DNA from: Candidatus Riflebacteria bacterium HGW-Riflebacteria-1
GTDB taxonomy: Bacteria; Muiribacteriota; Ozemobacteria; Ozemobacterales; Ozemobacteraceae
Assembly (NCBI GenBank): GCA_002839445.1
Contig: PGYB01000001.1
Span: 62,001 to 126,000 of the forward strand
Direction: 5' to 3'
DNA: 64,000 nt
Position 1 is the stretch's first letter, and the number at the start of each line of letters is the position of its first letter. This document shows positions 1-9,096 of the stretch, in pieces. The notes beneath the pieces were generated by a model. It did not search any database and was not told the origin of the DNA. It saw nothing but the letters and a program-made list of their open reading frames with translations. A program made the translations under genes and the position numbers.

Positions 1-1
1 G

Positions 2-544
2 TTTTGCCATCACTGCCAAATGGTCACCCAGGATGAAACCATCCATTGTTCCTACTGCACAAAGACTCTCTGTAAGAGTTGTACAAAAGCCTGGGAAAAG
101 AAGCCGGTCTGCCCCGATTGCCTCACGGACCTTCTGAATCGGCCGCCCTGTGCGTCCTGCCATCAAGTTCCTGAATATGAAGCTATCACGTGTCCCACCT
201 GTGGCAAAAAGGTGTGTCGTTCGTGCTCCACTTATTTCGACAAATCTTATTGCCAGTCCTGCGCCAAAGCGGTCATTGATGCTGCCCCCAAGTGCCATGC
301 CTGCAAGAAAGCCATTCCTCAGGCCAGTGAAAGGAAGGGGGATATCTGTGAGTCCTGCAAGAAGCTATTCTGTGAACAATGCATTAAAAGGACGTATGAT
401 GTGCCAAAACATATCCGCTGCTTGTCATGCGAATATCGTCATCTACGAAAAATTGATCAGGCCCGGCGAGACTTCGGGCGAGAACTCAATCAGCCAAAAA
501 CATTCTGGGACCTCTTGAAAAAGTTATTCTTCGGAGATCCTTGA
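2..544 (+). CDS. Cysteine-rich zinc-binding protein (5' end cut by window)
   Basis: The frame is open to the left edge, and the residues before the first ATG at 20 (FCHHCQ) continue the cysteine pattern, so the gene starts outside the window. The visible 180 residues hold about ten CxxC pairs spaced like tandem RING or B-box type zinc ribbons (for example CSYCTKTLCKSC and CPTCGKKVCRSC). The tail is lysine- and aromatic-rich, ending WDLLKKLFFGDP. There is no signal peptide or membrane segment in the visible part. A structural zinc protein is likely; the family and role are not recognised. Confidence 0.7.
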   Translation, partial: FCHHCQMVTQDETIHCSYCTKTLCKSCTKAWEKKPVCPDCLTDLLNRPPCASCHQVPEYEAITCPTCGKKVCRSCSTYFDKSYCQSCAKAVIDAAPKCHACKKAIPQASERKGDICESCKKLFCEQCIKRTYDVPKHIRCLSCEYRHLRKIDQARRDFGRELNQPKTFWDLLKKLFFGDP

Positions 545-1059
545 TTCGTGTCCTTTCGGCAAACTTTCTTGAAAAGTTGGCATTGATGTGTTTTTGCTTT
601 TCGGAAAGCTGTACCTGTGTCAGTTTTGATCGGTGTGACTCAATGAAAGCAGCTCGGCAATCTTGCTGCTGAATCGCCCGCTCTTTAAGAGTGTTAAAGT
701 TGATACCCAAAGACTGGGCTACAGATGAAAGCGAAAAACAGGCCGACAATTTTGCCGCACTGGCCCACGGTTCTTCCGGGGCGCGCCGACTGTGCACGCC
801 ATTTGAAAAGTGGCTGCAAATACTAAAATTTTCTGAAAAATATATGACAATGAATGAGTTACCCGATTAACTCGCTGACGAAGAAGATGTTGCCATCGTC
901 TCAGCCGCATCTGGGGAAATGTTCCCTTGCTTTTGCCGCAAATTTCCGCATCAATTGATTGATAATGCAACCGAAAGTGCCTTAAAATAAAGGTTTGCGA
1001 AGATGGCATACCTTGTGCTATACACATAACAAAGAAAATCAGAAATGAAAGGCTGCACT
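545..1059. other. Intergenic region with a possible transposon-gene remnant
   Basis: No intact gene is apparent. On the minus strand about 675-755 encodes a short stretch resembling a helix-turn-helix of the kind seen in small accessory proteins of some insertion sequences (VAQSLGINFNTLKERA). The surrounding frame has no coherent protein and no ribosome binding site. I see no inverted repeats marking an element. The rest appears non-coding. Confidence 0.3.
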
Positions 1060-1440
1060 ATGACTAAAATAAACCTTCTCGGCGTCTTCATCTGGGTCGC
1101 AACGTTAGCAGTAATGACCAATATCAGCGACATGAACAGTTTCGGCTTTATCAACATACCAGCGGCATTGTGGGTCGGTCTCGGAGTGGCTGGCGCACTG
1201 CTGGTCAGCTATTTGCCGCAGCAGAGTCGCGGCGAGCGCTATAAAGCAGCAGCTCACGGCGCGTGGTATGCCGGAATCATTTCTTTTGCAGTTGGCCTGG
1301 TTACAGTGCTTAATTATCTGGACGACCCGGCTGCGATAGGTCCTAACATTGCAGTTGCACTGCTGAGCATACTCTACGGCTCAGTCATCAGCCTTGTCTG
1401 CCATTCTCTTGCCCTGCGTCACGAAAAAGCAGCAGAATAA
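1060..1440 (+). CDS. Short MotA/TolQ/ExbB-like membrane protein
   Basis: About 126 residues with three or four hydrophobic segments. The C-terminal half (LDDPAAIGPNIAVALLSILY) closely resembles the third and fourth membrane helices of MotA flagellar stator proteins, where the consensus is LxDPxxIGxxIAVALxTTLYG. The N-terminal half resembles MotA helices 1-2, including a typical FINIPA element. The large cytoplasmic loop that contacts the flagellar rotor in MotA is missing, so this is probably a minimal proton-channel-like protein rather than a stator subunit. ATG 1060 is chosen because AAAGG precedes it; an ATG at 1045 lacks a ribosome binding site. Its 3' end overlaps the convergent peptidase gene by 53 bp. 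No MotB partner is nearby. Confidence 0.6.
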   Translation: MTKINLLGVFIWVATLAVMTNISDMNSFGFINIPAALWVGLGVAGALLVSYLPQQSRGERYKAAAHGAWYAGIISFAVGLVTVLNYLDDPAAIGPNIAVALLSILYGSVISLVCHSLALRHEKAAE

Positions 1441-3487
1441 CCGCAGCTGGCAGCCACCAGATCACCGCAGCACTGCCTCCATACCAGTAGCCGGCCACAG
1501 GATCGCATGCCGGAAACCAGCTCGTGCACAACAAAAACGCCGGGCCACAGAGCAGCATGTCACCCATAATGACGGGCCAGATGTGTCGGGAACGCTGAGC
1601 CAGCCCTGAGAGCCACCAGCCAGCTGCCAACGCAAAAAGGCTGCCGTATGGGTCTGCTGCCAGGCCACCCCGAAACATTGCGTATATAAGGGCGGGAGCA
1701 AAACGGCTGGCAAATTGTTTGTGCCACAGCCTGGCGGCAGTCCATGTCACCGTTCCGAAAGCCGCAGAGCCTGCCAGAAACAGCAAGACTGCAGGCAGAA
1801 TCTGTGGCAATCCAAAGCCAACCGGCTGCCAACCGGCCTGCCACGCTGCCAGCAATGGCGGCAAGGTTCCAGCAACCAGAAAAACCACAAAAGTGCCGCA
1901 TTTAACCGGCACCGATAGCAATACATCGGTCGTTGAATCAGACAACCGCGATAACCCTGAACCCTGAGATTCCCAGCGGCGCAGCTGCCATGATAAAGCC
2001 AGCCACAATATTATCACCAGTGTTTCCGCCAGCAGTATTCGATACAGATCCGGCAATGCTGCCAGCCCGCCGTATGGGATCATCGAAATAACCAGAAAGC
2101 GCAAAAACCAGCTGCCACCAAGCCCGGTCAGGCCAAGCACTGACCATCTAAAAACAAGGGCACCAGCTGATGACAGCTGCCAGCTTTCCCGCAGCTTTGC
2201 CACAATCGGCGCACGCAGATTACTATAGACCGCAACAAGTAAAAGAGCTGACCCCAACGCAACAAGCCAGGCGAGCAACGCTACCGAACGATTCGGTCGC
2301 CAGGGCTCGCTCGCCGAAGGCCGTTTCTGTAGCGATTCACCCTCCAGCCTCTCTAAATCAAACTCTGCAGCTCTCGCCTTCGCAATCAACGTGCGAAAAG
2401 CTTCGTAACCGGGCTGAGCATGATTAACGCCGCGCAGCCAGCCAAGGCCATCACGCAGATTCCCTTTGCCAAAACTTACTCTGGCACCGTGCATACGGGC
2501 ACGATCAATCAAATGTTTCTGCATATCCTTTGTTAGATAGCGTTCAGGAAGATCTTGCAACAAAGGCTGCACTTCCAGTATTCCACGATTGTCGGCAAGC
2601 CAGGTGAGACGCTCAGAGACTTCTTCGACCGGCAGATTTTCGAGAACACGCTGGCGGCTGAAACGCTCTTTCCACTCAAATTCAAATTTTTCAAGTGGCC
2701 GACCGGTAATAATGGGGTACACAGAATAAAAGGGGCGCGCTAGGCGCAACCCGTTGATCATCTGTAGAAAAACGGCTTCACCGTGTAATTCGATAAGCAA
2801 CGCTGTTGCCTCGCGCGCGTGCCATTCAACCGCAGGACCCGGCCAGGAAAAAGCCGGCGACACCACGTGCAGATCGACCAGGTTACGTTCTCGAATCATG
2901 GCATATCTGCTCCAGCCAGTATCGTCGCCCATCGGTTCGCCGGAAATATATTCAGAAAGTCCTTCGTTCAGCCAGCGCGGACAATCAACCGGCAGGCCGG
3001 GAATCATAGCCCAGAGCAGATACAGATGGGCCAGTTCGTGCCCTGCGGTGCGCAGAGGCTCTTCGCCTTCAAAGTCTATGCCGAGAGTGAAAGGGTTGTC
3101 AAAACGGCCATAGGTGTCGAAAAGCTCACGCATTTCGACGGCCGGCAATGGCGGCGAACCAGGCAGTAATTGCGCAAGCCGGTCGATAACCGCTGTTGTC
3201 GAACCGACCCAGTCTTCCACAGGTTCATCTGCTGGCAACCTGAACCGCAGGCGGCCAACGTTGACTTCCTGACACGCCTCTCGCAGCTCATTCTGACCTG
3301 CTGCTTCGTATGAAATTCTTTCTACTTCGTTCTGGCTGATCAGCCAGCGTGGCGACAGCTCAAAAGCTGCAGCCGCCAAAGACAGCAGGCCGCAAAACTG
3401 CGCGATTAAACCGGCAACCGGAAAAAACACCAGCGCAAGCACGGCAACCCATAAGAGTTTAAGCCAATGTTTATAAAAAATCGCCAT
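1388..3487 (-). CDS. Membrane-anchored gluzincin-type metallopeptidase
   Basis: About 699 residues. After an N-terminal membrane segment comes an extracytoplasmic domain with HELAH, followed some 30 residues later by NEGLSEY. HExxH plus a downstream glutamate in an NEG(L/A)xEY context is the zinc site of MA-clan peptidases. The C-terminal 300 residues form roughly eight hydrophobic segments. ATG 3487 follows AGGAA at good spacing; a longer form from 3526 would lack this. It is convergent and overlapping with the MotA-like gene. Substrate is unknown. The zinc-site motif is visible; the membrane topology is inferred from hydrophobicity. Confidence 0.65.
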   Translation of the reverse strand: MAIFYKHWLKLLWVAVLALVFFPVAGLIAQFCGLLSLAAAAFELSPRWLISQNEVERISYEAAGQNELREACQEVNVGRLRFRLPADEPVEDWVGSTTAVIDRLAQLLPGSPPLPAVEMRELFDTYGRFDNPFTLGIDFEGEEPLRTAGHELAHLYLLWAMIPGLPVDCPRWLNEGLSEYISGEPMGDDTGWSRYAMIRERNLVDLHVVSPAFSWPGPAVEWHAREATALLIELHGEAVFLQMINGLRLARPFYSVYPIITGRPLEKFEFEWKERFSRQRVLENLPVEEVSERLTWLADNRGILEVQPLLQDLPERYLTKDMQKHLIDRARMHGARVSFGKGNLRDGLGWLRGVNHAQPGYEAFRTLIAKARAAEFDLERLEGESLQKRPSASEPWRPNRSVALLAWLVALGSALLLVAVYSNLRAPIVAKLRESWQLSSAGALVFRWSVLGLTGLGGSWFLRFLVISMIPYGGLAALPDLYRILLAETLVIILWLALSWQLRRWESQGSGLSRLSDSTTDVLLSVPVKCGTFVVFLVAGTLPPLLAAWQAGWQPVGFGLPQILPAVLLFLAGSAAFGTVTWTAARLWHKQFASRFAPALIYAMFRGGLAADPYGSLFALAAGWWLSGLAQRSRHIWPVIMGDMLLCGPAFLLCTSWFPACDPVAGYWYGGSAAVIWWLPAAVILLLFRDAGQENGRQG

Positions 3488-3618
3488 TAATGTTCCTGAC
3501 TGTTGAACAGACATAAAACAGCCCACTGAAAAGTTTGTAGCAAAACCCTATGCATTGTAACATAACAGATCAGGCCAGTCTTCGCCCGGCAAAGGATGCC
3601 TGAAATTTGATTTATTCT

Positions 3619-3648
3619 TTGCCAGAACAGTGTATGAAAATGTATAAT
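3619..3648 (+). promoter_or_regulatory. Probable sigma-70 promoter of the methyltransferase gene
   Basis: TTGCCA and a perfect TATAAT are separated by 18 bp. The -10 box overlaps an in-frame ATG at 3647, so transcription would start downstream of that codon. This favours the next ATG at 3686 as the true start. Confidence 0.5.
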
Positions 3649-3685
3649 GCGGCTGAAAATTCACACGAAAGCGCAGCCGAAAATC

Positions 3686-4447
3686 ATGTCTGACCAGAAC
3701 AGTAAAGATTCGCCGCGACAGCATAAAGTGCCTTTTACATCGCCATTTCTGCCCAGGAACCCAAAGGTTGTCAGTGTTAAAGACGGTTATGACCAGTGGT
3801 CAGAGATCTACGACGACGAAACGAACGTGCTGATCATGCTCGAAGAGCGCTATCTGCAACCCAGACTGGCGCAGAAAAACTACCGCAACATTTTTGACTG
3901 TGGCTGCGGAACCGGCCGACTCGCGCACTGGCTGCGCGGGCAGTTTCCAGAGGCAGAAATCTGTGGAGCGGATTTTTCCGAAGGCATGCTGAAAAAGGCG
4001 CGCGACAAGGATATTAACAGCAGAATAAGCTGGCACTACGCCGATCTGAACCAGCCGGTTCCGTTTCTCGGCGGGCATTTTGACCTGATCGTTTCAACCC
4101 TCGTAATCGAACACATCAACTCGCTCGACAACTACTTTGCCGAAATCAAGCGGGTTGCAGCGCCTGGCGCCGACATTTTCATCACCGGACTGCACCCGGC
4201 TATGCATCTGCTCGGCATCTCTGCAAGATTTGAGAATCAGGCAAACGAACAAATCCTGCCAGAAAGCCAGTGCCATAGCCTGTCAGCAATATTTAACGCT
4301 GCCGTGACAGCCGGACTGCAGGTAACGCGGATCGAAGAACATATAGCTGACGCCGAACTTGTTGCCCAGGCAATCAAGGCCGAGCGCTACCTTGGTATTC
4401 CGCTGCTGTTCATCATGCAGATGCAGCCCGGGCTCTCCAAAGTCTGA
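3686..4447 (+). CDS. Class I SAM-dependent methyltransferase, BioC-like
   Basis: About 253 residues. The SAM-binding glycine motif FDCGCGTGRLA, the acidic residue ending strand 2 (GADFSEGML) and the post-IV segment (FDLIVSTLVIEHI) are typical of the UbiE/BioC branch. The sequence GYDQWSEIYDDE before the fold also resembles BioC, which methylates malonyl-ACP to begin biotin synthesis. No biotin genes are nearby, so substrate is uncertain. The start is set by the TATAAT overlapping the earlier ATG at 3647. The following dehydrogenase is in the same direction about 100 bp away. Confidence 0.75.
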   Translation: MSDQNSKDSPRQHKVPFTSPFLPRNPKVVSVKDGYDQWSEIYDDETNVLIMLEERYLQPRLAQKNYRNIFDCGCGTGRLAHWLRGQFPEAEICGADFSEGMLKKARDKDINSRISWHYADLNQPVPFLGGHFDLIVSTLVIEHINSLDNYFAEIKRVAAPGADIFITGLHPAMHLLGISARFENQANEQILPESQCHSLSAIFNAAVTAGLQVTRIEEHIADAELVAQAIKAERYLGIPLLFIMQMQPGLSKV

Positions 4448-4548
4448 ACTGAAGAAAGAGAGCAAACAACCACAAAAGGTTGATTTTTGCCGCTGAATAT
4501 TGCTAGCTTGAAGATGAACAAATCAAGAAGCACTATTGCGAGGTAAAT

Positions 4549-5532
4549 ATGTCGAAAGCCAAAGTTTTTGTCACCAGAGAAATACCGCAGGCTGGCCTGC
4601 AGCAGCTCAAACAGCATTTTGCCGTCGAGGTCTGGCCAGATTACGCGCCGCCAACAAAAGCGCAGCTTATCGAAAAGATCGGCGATGCTGATGGCATGCT
4701 TTCACTGCTCAGTGACAAAATCGATGCCGAAACTCTGGCAGCAGCGCCAAAACTCAAGTTTATCGCGCAATACGCTGTCGGCTACGACAACATCGACGTT
4801 GCCGAAGCAAGTCGACGCGGCATCTGCGTCAGCAATACGCCGGATGTTCTGACCGAGGCATCGGCCGATTTTGCCTTTGCCCAGCTCATGGCGGTGGCGC
4901 GCCGTGTTGTCGAGTCAGATAAATATGTGCGCAGCGGCCAGTGGCAGGTTGCCTGGCACCCCTCGATGATGCTCGGCTACGACATCTATGGGACAACCAT
5001 AGGTATCATCGGCGCCGGCCGCATTGGCCAGGCGTTAGCCCGCCGCGCGCGCGGTTTTGCAATGAAGGTGCTTTATTACAGTTCATCACCCAAGCCCGAA
5101 TTTGAAAAGGAACTTGGCGCCAGACGCGTTGAACTCGACAGCCTGTTTCGTGAATCCGATTTTGTCAGCCTGCATGTGCCGCTAAATGCAGGCACTCGTG
5201 GCCTGATCAATGCCGAAAAGCTGTCACTGATGAAGAAAACCGCGTTTCTGATTAATAATTCGCGCGGCCCGGTTGTTGACGAAAAAGCACTGTATGATGC
5301 CCTTAAATCAGGCAAAATCGCGGGGGCGGCCCTCGATGTCTTCGCCAGCGAACCAACTCCGGCTGAGAATCCGCTGCTGACACTCGAAAACGTAGTGGTC
5401 GCGCCACATGTTTCAAGTGCCAGTCACGCTACCCGCGCCCGCATGGCTGTGATGGCCGCCGAAAATCTCGTCGCCTACTTTGCTGGCAAGCGCCCCGCCA
5501 ATCTGGTCAACCCTGAGACTTTCAAAAAATAG
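4549..5532 (+). CDS. D-isomer-specific 2-hydroxyacid dehydrogenase (glyoxylate/hydroxypyruvate reductase type)
   Basis: 327 residues, the usual family length. It has the Rossmann motif GAGRIGQALARRA and the catalytic Arg (NNSRGPVVDE), the Glu region (FASEPTPAENPLL) and His (APHVSSASH). The strand-2 end reads YYSSSPKPE without the aspartate that selects NAD, so NADPH may be preferred. The family reduces 2-keto acids such as glyoxylate or hydroxypyruvate. It starts after GCGAGG at ideal distance. The exact substrate cannot be set from sequence. Confidence 0.85.
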   Translation: MSKAKVFVTREIPQAGLQQLKQHFAVEVWPDYAPPTKAQLIEKIGDADGMLSLLSDKIDAETLAAAPKLKFIAQYAVGYDNIDVAEASRRGICVSNTPDVLTEASADFAFAQLMAVARRVVESDKYVRSGQWQVAWHPSMMLGYDIYGTTIGIIGAGRIGQALARRARGFAMKVLYYSSSPKPEFEKELGARRVELDSLFRESDFVSLHVPLNAGTRGLINAEKLSLMKKTAFLINNSRGPVVDEKALYDALKSGKIAGAALDVFASEPTPAENPLLTLENVVVAPHVSSASHATRARMAVMAAENLVAYFAGKRPANLVNPETFKK

Positions 5533-5553
5533 CCACTGGCAAGCCCGATAAAG

Positions 5554-6138
5554 TCAGCGAACGAATTCTACGCTGACGCTGCCCTTGCCATCGCTGATAA
5601 CTTTCATTTCGAGGCCAGGCTTGGGACCATGCAGATTGCAGCCAAGATATTCTGCGTATTGCTCAGCATCCTGAATCTCATCGTAAGAGTCTTCAAAAGT
5701 GCGGTGCAGCTTGATTATCTTTTTATTCTTGAGCACAAAGCAGCTTTCATACCAGAACTGACCGGTTCCGCCGCCGTTTTTTGTCATTCTTTCGTGCGAA
5801 TCTATGGCAACGCAGCCAATATCAGAAAAAGCGCAGACATAGCTTTCGCTTACTGTTCCGAATATGCGCGTCGCCCGAAACAGTTGTTTGCGCGTGCGAT
5901 CAAGCACATAATAGCGCTTGACGCCGTAGTAGATGGCAGCGAGCAGAATCACCCAGGCAGCGCCCATCATCAGAGCATTAAGCGGTTCGAGACCGTTATC
6001 TCGCGAAATTCTCATCAAAAAGCCCAATGGCAGAACGAGGCCGAAAATCACGACAAAAATTTTCAACATCTGATCAATGGGTTTAATTATCTCAAGCCTG
6101 GGCAGCTTCTTTATATCAAACTTCCCGGTATTTTCCAT
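5554..6138 (-). CDS. Hypothetical membrane protein with a PH-like C-terminal region
   Basis: About 194 residues from the ATG at 6138 (MENTGKFDIKK). Two closely spaced hydrophobic segments (around residues 25-45 and 55-75) are followed by a soluble, beta-rich region with a short basic stretch (VKRYYVLDRTRKQLFRA), reminiscent of bacterial PH-like domains; this fold assignment is only an impression. The frame extends to 6318, but the added residues look non-coding. It is convergent with the dehydrogenase gene. No function is assigned. Confidence 0.5.
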   Translation of the reverse strand: MENTGKFDIKKLPRLEIIKPIDQMLKIFVVIFGLVLPLGFLMRISRDNGLEPLNALMMGAAWVILLAAIYYGVKRYYVLDRTRKQLFRATRIFGTVSESYVCAFSDIGCVAIDSHERMTKNGGGTGQFWYESCFVLKNKKIIKLHRTFEDSYDEIQDAEQYAEYLGCNLHGPKPGLEMKVISDGKGSVSVEFVR

Positions 6139-6363
6139 AAAGCTGTGCAATCTCCGGTCCCTTGAATTATGGCCTTTTCTAGCGATCTTGTTACAGTTTA
6201 CCAGAACTATGCCTTTTGAGAAAACATGATTTTGCATTCGACAAACAAATAGTGCATTATCAGCGACAATCAGCTGATGAGGCAAAGCAATTCCTGCTTG
6301 ATCAAGTGCGCGCTTCAAGCAAATCGCGTTGACACAAAATGCACTATCGGGTAGGCTTGGGCT

Positions 6364-7218
6364 GTGAAAAAGAAAGCAAATGACGGATTGATTCTTGTCG
6401 CGCTTTTCTGCCTGATCGTCGCAACAGCCTGGAAAGCGGTTTCGTCGCCACAGTTTATTATCGCCACTGTCGCCATCACAATCGGTGCCGGCATTTTCCG
6501 CGCCTGGCGCCGTGGCATTTTCCGCGAGTTCTTAACGCTGCTACGTTTTTTTGGCAGTCTGACCCTGGGCTGGTATTTTTCGAGTGCTGTTGGCAAAATG
6601 CTCGGACTGCCGCTCGCGCTGGCTTCGGTATCAGGGTTTTACCTCACATTCATAGTTTTGCTTGTGGTTTCGGGGGCTCTGATCAACTGGTTGAGTAAGG
6701 AAAATGCTGAGCCGTCGATTCCGGAAAAGATGCTCGGCGGCCTGTTGGGCGGCTTTGAAGGACTGATTCTCGCCTGGGTTCTGGTATTCACGCTTTCGAT
6801 GCTGCCAGGCTCAAAAATTTCAGCCTATTACCCGGAGATGTCACAGTTTACCAGACCAGTAGAAAACCTGCTGATGCCGGTCATGCCAACAGAGGCTGCG
6901 AAAACCGTTGAAATGGTGCAGTCTGTGCAGCGAATGTCGCAGAATTTTAAGCTCGAAAAGGTTAATCGCGAAGCGCTATACGAAGTTATGGCGCCACTGG
7001 CCGAATTTCCAGAGCTTATCGCGCTGCAGGAAGACGAAAGTTTCAGAAAACTCAGTGATAAGCGTGATTTTCAAGCAATGCTCAACCACCCTGCCCTGCG
7101 CAACCTGCTTGAAAGCGAAGAATTTCGCCAACGCATACAGAGCATCGACCTTAAACAACTTGAGCGCGCCATCATTCCGCACATTTACGAAAATCCGACA
7201 ATTGGAGAAAACCATTGA
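6364..7218 (+). CDS. CvpA-family membrane protein
   Basis: 284 residues from a GTG start. The N-terminal 140 residues have four hydrophobic segments with a conserved basic RAWRRGIFREF motif after the second helix, a CvpA/colicin V production feature. The C-terminal half is a soluble, charged domain with predicted helices and repeated leucine patterns (about residues 170-280). CvpA-like proteins are inner-membrane proteins of poorly known role. The stop overlaps the TTG start of the following kinase, so the two are probably co-translated. Confidence 0.6.
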   Translation: MKKKANDGLILVALFCLIVATAWKAVSSPQFIIATVAITIGAGIFRAWRRGIFREFLTLLRFFGSLTLGWYFSSAVGKMLGLPLALASVSGFYLTFIVLLVVSGALINWLSKENAEPSIPEKMLGGLLGGFEGLILAWVLVFTLSMLPGSKISAYYPEMSQFTRPVENLLMPVMPTEAAKTVEMVQSVQRMSQNFKLEKVNREALYEVMAPLAEFPELIALQEDESFRKLSDKRDFQAMLNHPALRNLLESEEFRQRIQSIDLKQLERAIIPHIYENPTIGENH

Positions 7219-8429
7219 GCGACTTCCACCGCGACCTGCTCGCTATTACCGCCAAAATAAGCCGAGGTGCTACGCTCGAGCAGGTATTTGTCAGCTTTTA
7301 CGAAGCCTTCAAAACACACGTGCCTTATGACCGGATTGGGGCAGCGATTATCACCGACAACCAGGCCCTGGTGCGCTCAATCTGGGCCCGCGCCGAATAT
7401 CAGCCGCTGCGGCTCGGTCCCGGCTATCAGGCACCGCTTGCCGGCAGTTCACTGCAAACAATAGCCGAAACCGGCAAGCCGCGAATTATCAATGATCTCG
7501 AAGCCTATCTGCGCGAAAAACCCGGCAGCCATTCGACCAGCCTGATTATCAAAGAAGGTATCCGCAGCAGCCTCACCTGCCCGCTTGTCGCCGATGGCAA
7601 GCCCATCGGTTTTCTGTTCTTCTCGAACACAACCCCACACGCCTATGAGAACGCCCATGTCGAGCGCTTTTTAGAAATCGCCGAACATCTGTCGCTGGTT
7701 GTCGCAAGAACTCAGACGCTCGAACACCTGCGCCAGCTCAACGAACTGAAGAATAAATTTCTCGGCATAGCCGCGCACGACCTGCGCAGCCCTCTGGCAG
7801 TGGTGCAGAACTATATCGAACTGCTTGAAGATCCCGAAATTTTTGGCGATGCTGAGAGAAAGAAACACATTCTCGGTCGCATAAATGCTGTTACCACACG
7901 GATGCTGAACCTGATCAACGACCTGCTCGATATCAGCGCCATCGAGTCGGGGCAGCTGAAAATTGAACGTCAGCCAGTCGATCTCGTCGCCTTTCTAAAT
8001 GAGGCGCTGGTAAACCATGTACTTACCGCGCGCATGAAAAACATTAAAGTAATCGGCGAGATTCCGTCAGCCCTGCCCGGCGTTGAAATTGATGCAAAAC
8101 GCATCGCGCAGGTCATCGACAACCTGATCAGCAACGCGGTCAAATTTTCGCCGTCAGGCACCACTGTTACACTGCGCGCCAGCGAAGAAAATGGCGGCAT
8201 CAGAGTCAGCGTCACCGATCAGGGCCAGGGAATACCAGAAGAAGAACAGAAAAAACTATTTCTGGAATTCGGCAAAACCAGCGTAAAACCAACCGATGGC
8301 GAAAAATCCACCGGGCTCGGCCTTGCCATAGTCAAAAAAATTATTAACGGGCACAGCGGCGAGGTCGGCGTCAGCAGCCAGGTTGGCGCGGGCTCAACCT
8401 TTCACTTCACTATTCCGGCCAGCAGTTGA
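7215..8429 (+). CDS. GAF-domain sensor histidine kinase
   Basis: 404 residues, cytoplasmic. Residues 5-160 form a GAF domain; HisKA follows with the phospho-acceptor His in AAHDLRSPLAVVQNY, then HATPase boxes (NLISNAVKFSPSG, DQGQGI, STGLGLAIVKKI). The start is TTG at 7215, preceded by TTGGAG and overlapping the stop of the CvpA-like gene. No response regulator is adjacent. The ligand of the GAF domain is unknown. Confidence 0.85.
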   Translation: MSDFHRDLLAITAKISRGATLEQVFVSFYEAFKTHVPYDRIGAAIITDNQALVRSIWARAEYQPLRLGPGYQAPLAGSSLQTIAETGKPRIINDLEAYLREKPGSHSTSLIIKEGIRSSLTCPLVADGKPIGFLFFSNTTPHAYENAHVERFLEIAEHLSLVVARTQTLEHLRQLNELKNKFLGIAAHDLRSPLAVVQNYIELLEDPEIFGDAERKKHILGRINAVTTRMLNLINDLLDISAIESGQLKIERQPVDLVAFLNEALVNHVLTARMKNIKVIGEIPSALPGVEIDAKRIAQVIDNLISNAVKFSPSGTTVTLRASEENGGIRVSVTDQGQGIPEEEQKKLFLEFGKTSVKPTDGEKSTGLGLAIVKKIINGHSGEVGVSSQVGAGSTFHFTIPASS

Positions 8430-8445
8430 GAACGGCTGACAATCC

Positions 8446-8474
8446 TTGACCTGCTGCTGACAATGATGTATTTT
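8446..8474 (+). promoter_or_regulatory. Promoter of the selenium operon
   Basis: TTGACC and TATTTT are separated by exactly 17 bp, about 18 bp upstream of the yedF start. TAGGAG follows as the ribosome binding site. It is the only clear promoter before the yedF-desulfurase-selD operon. Confidence 0.6.
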
Positions 8475-8492
8475 CGCTCGTAGGAGACAATC

Positions 8493-9092
8493 ATGACCGC
8501 AAAAACAATTGATGCGCGTGGACTGCTTTGCCCCAGGCCGGTAATGCTGGCCAGGCAGGCTCTGTATGAGTCATCTCCCGGCGATGTTCTCGAAGTTCTG
8601 CTCGACAACGCTACAGCGTGCGAAAATGTCAGCAGATACCTTCAGGGAAACGCCGAACAGGTAACCACCGCGACTGAGGATGGCGTTTTTCGGATAAAAG
8701 CTGTTGTCGCAGAAACAGAAGCTTGCCCGGCCTGCGCGCCGATGAATTTCGAAAAGCAGCCGCCGGTCGTCGCCATAACCCAGGCCGGCATGGGACACGG
8801 CTCCGAAGAGCTTGGTCGCATTCTCATTCAGGCCTGCATCAACGCCCTGCCTTCGATTGAACCACTCCCATCAGCTGTGGTTTTTTACAACAGCGGCATA
8901 CAACTGGCATGCGAAGGCTCGCCGGTGCTGACCGCCCTCGCAGAACTCGATCGTAAAGGCGTTAAAATACTGGTCTGCGGCACCTGTCTCGACTATTTTT
9001 CGCTCAAGGAAAAGCGCAAAGTCGGCGTGGTTTCGAACATGTTCGAAATCCTCAGCACTCTCGCAGCCGCCGGCCATGTCATAAATCCATGA
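8493..9092 (+). CDS. yedF: Selenium metabolism protein YedF (TusA-DsrE fusion)
   Basis: 199 residues. Residues 1-72 are a TusA-like sulfurtransferase domain with the active-site motif [11 protein letters not shown]; residues 90-195 are a DsrE-like domain with [10 protein letters not shown] and the C-terminal [11 protein letters not shown] cysteines. This architecture occurs with selenoprotein genes and is thought to carry activated sulfur or selenium. Here it opens an operon with a cysteine desulfurase and selD, consistent with passing selenium from selenocysteine or a persulfide to SelD. The desulfurase gene begins four bases after its stop. Confidence 0.9.
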   Translation: MTAKTIDARGLLCPRPVMLARQALYESSPGDVLEVLLDNATACENVSRYLQGNAEQVTTATEDGVFRIKAVVAETEACPACAPMNFEKQPPVVAITQAGMGHGSEELGRILIQACINALPSIEPLPSAVVFYNSGIQLACEGSPVLTALAELDRKGVKILVCGTCLDYFSLKEKRKVGVVSNMFEILSTLAAAGHVINP

Positions 9093-9096
9093 GCTA

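Noticed and set aside
486..797. Minus-strand gene of 103 codons
   Set aside because: It overlaps the end of the cysteine-rich gene and only a short helix-turn-helix-like segment seems meaningful; kept as a possible remnant only.
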